A stretch of 64,000 nucleotides of DNA from Tillandsia leiboldiana. Taxonomy: Eukaryota > Streptophyta > Magnoliopsida > Poales > Bromeliaceae. Positions within the stretch are counted from its first letter, which is position 1, and every line of letters starts with the position of its first letter. The stretch covers positions 27,350,416-27,414,415 of the forward strand of contig CM055076.1 of the NCBI GenBank assembly GCA_029204045.2. Direction: 5' to 3'. Of this stretch, positions 58,351 to 64,000 are shown piece after piece. A model generated the notes under the pieces. The model was not told the origin of the DNA. It was given only the letters and a program-made list of their open reading frames with translations, and ran no database searches. The translations under genes and the position numbers were made by a program.

Positions 58351-60503
58351 GTGAGTGGGTTCTCGACGAATCCCTGTACCTCCCTCTCGTTCGCGTCTTC
58401 GATCGCGCGGTTTCGTGGTAAAAACCCTAAGTTGTTACTGTTTGATCTCGTACGCGTCGGCTCTCGATGAGTTTCTTGTTGAAATTAGGAGATGTCTACG
58501 AATTTTGATCTTACCAGGCTTTTTTGGTTCATACAAATCTCTGTTCAATCTCACGATTTCGTGGTAAAACCCTAATTTGGGCCTCTGCCAGTATCTCGTT
58601 AAAGTTGGAGATTTCTACAAATTTTGATTTTAGTGTGTTTTTTTGGTTCATACAAATCTCTGTTCGATCTCACGATTTCGCAGTAAAACCACCCTAATTT
58701 GTTGCTGTTTGATCTCGTATGCATCTGTTCTCGACTACTCTATTGTTAAAATTTGGAGATTTCTATTAATTTCTTTTGATTCCTACAAAGCTCTGTTCGA
58801 TCTCACTATTTCATCTACAGAGATTCTTGATGATATCTTGTTAGAATTGTGGAGACCTTTTTTTTTTTTTTTTTTTTTTTTTTCTTTCTACAAATTTTTG
58901 TTTAGGATCATTAAAGCACACTAAATTTTCACTTTTTTGCACTTACGATTTCATAGTAAAACCCTAAATTTCTTGGTATTTGATCTTTTATGCTGTGATT
59001 CTCGGCGAATCTCTTGTTAAAAGTTGGAGATTTCGTCGAATTTTCATCTTATCATGCTATTTTTGTTCTTATTTTGGCAGAGAAATTATAGTAGGGTTAA
59101 GAGATCATAAACCCCTGTAACTTTTCGCTCTTTTGATACCCCAATCTCTGTGAATTTCTGCTTATAATGTAATCATACTAAATTTTCGCATCTTCGATCA
59201 CTCAATTTCATAGTAAAACCCTAAATTGCTTGGTGTTTGATCTCACCTGCTGCGACTTTTGACGAACCTCTTGTTAAAAGCTGGAGACTGCTTCGAATTT
59301 TGTTGTAGCGCCCTTTTTTTTTTCCCCAATACAAATATCCATTTTGGATCATTAAAGCACACCAAATATTTGCTTCTTTGATCCCACTATTTCATAGTAA
59401 AACCCTAAATTTTGTGGTTTTTTTTTTTATCTTGTCCACTCTAATTCTCAGCGAATCTCTGTTTAGGATCATTTTAGAGCACACTAAATTTTGGCTTCTT
59501 CTATCTCCCAACCTCAAGGCTAAACCCTAATCCCTTTGTATTTGATCTGATGATTACTCTGGTTCTCTATGAATATCTTGTTAGAATTTTGAAGACCCCT
59601 TCAAAAATTTAATATTGGCGTGTTATTTTTCTACGAATCTCCGTTTAAGATCATAAAATCCTGCTAAATTTTTGCTTCTTCAGTCTCCCAATTTCGTGTA
59701 AAACCCTATTTTTTTTTTTGTCTTTGATGTGCTCTGCTACAATTTTCTATCAGATTGCGTTTATAATTTGGAGCTATCCTCTAATTTCGATCTTAGCATG
59801 TTATTTTTCTTCTTAGTTTATGGGAAAAATTTATATTGGGTTAATATCATAAAAAGCTACAAACTTTTTGCTTCTTTGATCTCCCAATTTCATCGTAAAA
59901 CCCTTGTCCCTTTCGTATTTGATATGCCCTACTCCAATTCTCTGCGAGTTTCTGTTCATAGTTCAGAGATTTCCTTTAATTTTGATCTTTGCATGTTATT
60001 TTCCTTTCAATTTTGCAAGAGAAAATTAGTGTAGTGTTAAGAGATCATATAACCCCACTAGCTTTTTGGTTCTTCGATCTCCCAATCTCGATGCAAAACC
60101 CCAATCCTTTTTTATCTGCTTCGATCTCATGTACTCCCATCCTCTATGAATCTCATGCTAAAGTTCGGATACCTCTTCGAATTTGATCTTAACATATGTT
60201 CTTTCGCTTCTTATTTCGTAGGAAACATTAATACTTGATACGGGTTAAGAGATCATAAAACCCCACTAACTTTTCACTTTTTCGATCTCCCAATCTCAAA
60301 GCAAAACCTTAATATTTCCGTCTGCGAACTGCTCTCTACTTTGTTTCTCCGAAGTCTCCGTTTTTTTTGTAATTCATATATCTGTAATTTTGACAATAGC
60401 ATGCTGTTTTTCTTCTTATTTGGAAGAAAAAATTTACCCTCATTACAACTACGAAAAAGTTGTTTTCTGATTTATGCCTATATGGTTTCTATTTTTTCCT
60501 CAG
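58351..60503 (+). repeat. 5'UTR intron built of degenerate repeats with telo-box motifs
   Basis: A 2153-bp putative intron with about 11 degenerate units of 90-280 bp. Each has a version of ATTTCATAGTAAAACCCTAA followed by TTTGATCT...CTC...TGTTAAAATTTGGAGA. The phrase occurs at about 58420, 58564, 58683, 58960, 59213, 59396, 59520, 59697, 59894, 60090 and 60298. Several contain AAACCCTA, the plant telo-box. Confidence 0.6.
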
Positions 60504-60529
60504 ATTTTATGAGATCACTTCCTTGATTT

Positions 60530-62708
60530 ATGACGGAACCTGAAGCCGTCGCCGCTGCTGCAGCGGTGGCAGCTATTGACGGGAATGCTGCGGCAGTGGT
60601 GCCGCACAACCCACGTGCTCGGAAACTGCGCTCGGCAGTGTGGAACGACTTCACAAAGGAGCGGCGCGTTGATGGGAGCTTCGTCGCGGTGTGTCACCAC
60701 TGCAAGAAGCAGCTGACGGCAAGCAGCCGCAGCGGTACCACCCACCTCAAGAACCACCTTGCTACCTGCCTCTCCACAAAGCGCGTCTCCAAACGCAGGA
60801 AGCTTCTCATCCGCCGGCTCCTCAAACCCCAAAATGCAGCCACCGCTGCCAACGACGTGGCATCCCACCCACACTTTGATCAGGAAGTCAGCCGACAGGA
60901 CCTAGCCCGCATGATCGTCCAGCACGGCTACCGCTTTGCCATAGTCGACGATGTCGGGTTCCGGACCTTCGTCCGCAATCTCCAACCCAATTTCAAGATC
61001 ACGCCCTACGAGGCTGTCAAAATCGACTGCTTGCGGATCTATGAGAGCGCGAAGCTCCTGCTCCGCGAAGTGTTCGATAAGAAGCTCCACTGCCGAGTCA
61101 GCATCTCTGTCGACATGTGGAGGTCAAAGGAAAATGTCCACCAGTACATGTCTTTGACTTGCCATTACATCGAACACCTTGCGGACGAATGGAAACTCAA
61201 GAAGAAGTTCCTCAATTTCGTACACATAGATGCTTCTTCCACCGGGGAAGATATTTCTAGAACAATTTTGGACAAGTTTAGTGAGTGGGGTATTGATAAG
61301 AAGTTAGTAAGCGTTGCTTTAGACAATTGTACAGCCAGTGAATTGGTCGGAAGAGAGCTTCTACGTTCTCTTAGGTCAAAGGGCTTCCTCGTGTCGAACG
61401 GCGATCTATTACTGGTGCGTTCTTGTGCGTGCACGCTGAATCTTATCATCCAAGAAGGTATAGAATTCGCAGCTGAGTTGATTAATAAAGTTCGGGCTTG
61501 TGTGCACTACGTCAAATCCTCGGAAGAAAAATTCGTTCGGTTTCAGAAGGCAGCGGCAACTGAGAAGCCGCTCCTTGTTGATTCTCCGGACGGCTGGGCT
61601 TCCGTGTTTGTGATGCTCGAAGCCGTCTGCCATTATCAAGAAGCCTTTATTCGCTTGGCCGAATGGGATCCCGAGTATCAGGATTTTCTCTCTTCCAACG
61701 ATTGGGCTAACGTAAAAGCGCTTACAGAATGCCTCGACGTGCTTTACCACACGATGGAGAAGCTCTCGGGCACGGAAAAGCCGACCTCAAATCTTTATTT
61801 CAATGAGATCTGCGGCATCCACTTAGTTCTAAAGACTTGGTCCGACAGCCCGTTTTCTATTGTCGCTTCGATGGCTTCGCACATGTTTGAGAAATTCGAG
61901 CAGTATTGGGGCGCGACGAGAATGGTAATGGCCTTTGCCTCTATTTTGGATCCTCGATACAAGATGAAATCTGTGGAGTACTTCTTTAAGCTAATCTACA
62001 CTGACCCAAATGTAGCCAAGGAGAGGATCGAGAGTATCCGTAAGTGTTTTACAAGCCTGTACAATGAGTACGCTTTCCAGTTAGCTACTAAAGATCAAAC
62101 CTTCCTATGCTATGTCGGGAACAGCGGGGGCATCGGCAGCTCTAACTATGCAAATGGGGCTGCTGAATCTAAGACCTTTTCTCGCTCCACTCTATCGGAT
62201 GCGCAAAGGGGACTCGACCAATATCTACAAGAGACATCTTCGGGCCAGACGTTGAAATCCGACTTGGATATGTACTTTGAAGAAGCCGTGTATCGCCCAA
62301 AAGCTCCTTCCGATAATTTCGACATTTTAGCGTGGTGGAAATCCTTCGCGGCAAAATATCCCGTCCTCGCTGCGATGGCTCGTGATATTCTGGCTATCCC
62401 GGTATCGATCGTTCCGCTGGATAATGAAGCTAGGATACTCAACGAGTACCTCAGCCCGATGAACCCGATGACCGTCGAAGCCTTGGTGTGCGCTCAAGAT
62501 TGGCTAAAAGAAGAAATTGACGGTAACCAAAATTTTCAGTATAGTCTCCGTACTTTTTCCTCCCTTTTCTAGTTCGATTTTTCTGAGCACTTTATTCTTA
62601 ACATTTTCAGCGGTTGGACCTTTCGAATGCCTGGCAATTGTTCCCGCAGCTGCTGCGTCGGATGCAGAAGTTGATGAACCTATGGTACCTGTCAATGAAG
62701 ATGAGTAG
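60530..62708 (+). CDS. Domesticated hAT transposase, BED zinc finger (DAYSLEEPER/RICESLEEPER-like)
   Basis: Exons 60530-62522 and 62611-62708 give 696 residues. The donor GACG|GTAACC and acceptor TTTTCAG|CGG join in phase, ending PVNEDE. A BED finger lies near residues 35-80: C55, C58, H72, H76, C80. The RNase H-like core has SISVDMWRS and SVALDNC where hAT transposases keep catalytic Asp residues. The hATC dimerisation region contains DILAWWKSFAAKYPVLAAMA, DILAIPVS and MTVEALVCAQDWL. The SESAFS-type motif usual in active hATs is replaced by PLDNEAR. A long uninterrupted frame, no TIRs and an upstream UTR intron favour a host gene. Known SLEEPER proteins act in plant growth and development; the role here is inference. 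Confidence 0.85.
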
Positions 62709-62964
62709 CCTTTCATCGTCGAGATAGAAAGGTAAAAGTATCACTTGCGTTATCTTTTATGTTTATGTTTTCTTACTCAATTTTCTCACTCGCGTGCGCA
62801 TATCTTTGCTATTACCTGCATTGTAAGGGAGAAGTTACAATATGCTGGCATTTCTACACCTAATGTCAATTACTCAACAACTTCATGATTTGATGTTTCG
62901 GCCGAAAATACGATACCCAGAAACTGATCTGAAACCACCTAAACTTTAACGACTAAAAATGTAA
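62709..62964 (+). other. 3' flank of the SLEEPER-type gene
   Basis: Likely 3'UTR with a possible further intron (GTAAAAGTATC after the stop). Nothing coding seen. Confidence 0.35.
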
Positions 62965-63402
62965 GGCTAAATTACAGAAAACCCCCCTGTCATATCCCGC
63001 TTTTCCACTTTACCCCCCTGTCATTTAAAAGTCGACAACCTGCCTCCTCGTAATTACCGAATTGTGCAATAACCTTCCCGCCGTCAGTTGACCGTCAGTT
63101 TTTTTGAAAATATATTTTCATATACCCAAAATACCCTTGGGAAATATTCCCTAAAAAAAAAAAAAAAAAAAGTACTTCGAAAAAAAAAAGAAAAAAGACT
63201 TCGAAAAAAAAAGAAAAAAAAAAGACTTTGAAAAAAAGAAAAAAAAAAGGAAGGGCATTTTCGTCAATTTACCATTTCTGTCAACGTCGTTGCCCCCTAA
63301 AGACAATTCGGTAATTACGAGGGGGCAGGTTGTCGACTTTTAATGACAGGGGGGTAAAGTGGAAAAGCGGGATATGACAGGGGGGTTTTCTGTAATTTAG
63401 CC
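62965..63402. mobile_element. MULE-type MITE with long inverted arms
   Basis: The arms of about 110 bp, GGCTAAATTACAGAAAACCC... and ...GGGTTTTCTGTAATTTAGCC, include CCCCCCTGTCATATCCCGC and AAGTCGACAACCTGCC. A perfect 10-bp TSD AAAAATGTAA (62955-62964 and 63403-63412) fits the 9-11 bp of Mutator-like elements. The centre is an A-rich run. No transposase. Confidence 0.85.
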
Positions 63403-63418
63403 AAAAATGTAATTAATT

Positions 63419-63420
<2 letters not shown>

Positions 63421-63452
<32 letters not shown>
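63421..63452. repeat. (TA)n microsatellite
   Basis: About 16 TA units, without a MITE attached. Confidence 0.9.
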
Positions 63453-63454
<2 letters not shown>

Positions 63455-64000
63455 GAGCAGCTATTTTTAATCTCTCGAACATCGAAAGTCGGAAGTCATA
63501 AACTGACTCAATTCACTTCTATTACGCAGACGAAAACATTAGAAACCGAAAGCCGCTCTTTTAGAGAGCCACTAAACGCAATCAAATTGTTCCCTGTTAG
63601 TAGCGTAGAAAGAAAAACTGAATTTGTGTCACTTCATTGTTGCAGAATGTGGTTTCCTTTAAAACACGTCCGAATTCTGAATTTTTTCCGACCCGTATTG
63701 TGCTTCTGATGCAAACCTCAGCTTCCCCGTAGATCCATCTTCATCTTTTCTTATTGATTCATCTGCAGGGGGACCCCAGAACCAACTGAAAGCCGATCTC
63801 GGAGAGCTGAGACAAAGTGCAACCGCTCGCTTTTCCGTCGGCAAATCTGCTCGAACAGATTCCAATTTTTTAGGTTATAAATATCTATACTAACAATTAT
63901 TTCTCTTACTACAACTTCCTTCGTAGATGTCGCGCGAGTATTTCTACTAATGGTGTATAGAGAAGTCGGAATTTCATACTGGAAATGCTAAATTTGCATG
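63453..64000. other. Right end of window, no gene recognised
   Basis: A CTGCAG|GGGGACCCC acceptor-like site near 63769 could start a downstream exon, but no coding frame or family is recognisable. The short minus-strand ORF at 63659-63865 has no supporting feature. Confidence 0.4.

Noticed and set aside
63659..63865. 68-codon minus-strand ORF near the right end
   Set aside because: Short, no motif and no splice or promoter support.

Overview
This is plant nuclear DNA, most likely from a monocot: GC-biased exons alternate with very AT-rich introns, it carries plant-type LTR retrotransposons primed by initiator tRNA-Met, and Micron-like MITEs sit in (TA)n microsatellites. I do not name a species. 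Three gaps (10 N at 13612-13621 and 49942-49951, 100 N at 28929-29028) show it is a scaffold.

Layout. 1-11479 is a tandem LTR-internal-LTR-internal-LTR array of a non-autonomous retrotransposon (family A, minus strand, LTR about 4.0 kb, interior about 0.85 kb). It sits inside an LTR of a second retrotransposon (family B, plus strand; 11480-13611, cut by a gap). 14440-26894 is a full-size ABC transporter of the ABCB/MDR class that lacks its first exon(s). Its introns hold a run of hAT-type MITEs, a 178-bp tandem array, a LINE 3' end and a TRIM. After the 100-N gap, 29029-34585 repeats 23380-28928 almost exactly. I read this as an unmerged contig overlap, so the two ABC pieces are one gene.

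34440-37575 and 44680-48385 are a real segmental duplication carrying two minus-strand coiled-coil, tail-anchored proteins that resemble PEROXISOMAL AND MITOCHONDRIAL DIVISION FACTOR. The first is intact and the second is frameshifted. Between them lies a nest of MITEs, a 3-kb solo LTR of family B and a Harbinger-like element. 50958-55382 is a SWAP/SURP splicing-factor gene (5' end not seen). 60530-62708 is a domesticated hAT (SLEEPER-type) gene with a 2.15-kb 5'UTR intron made of degenerate repeats containing the telo-box. A palindromic MULE-type MITE lies at 62965-63402.

The genes are unrelated housekeeping or transport genes and do not form a pathway. What stands out is the layered transposon record: many insertions can be dated relative to each other from target-site duplications (TSDs) and empty sites. 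The false duplication also gives a direct measure of consensus indel error. I found no CRISPR, rRNA or tRNA gene and no candidate for a wholly new biological system.
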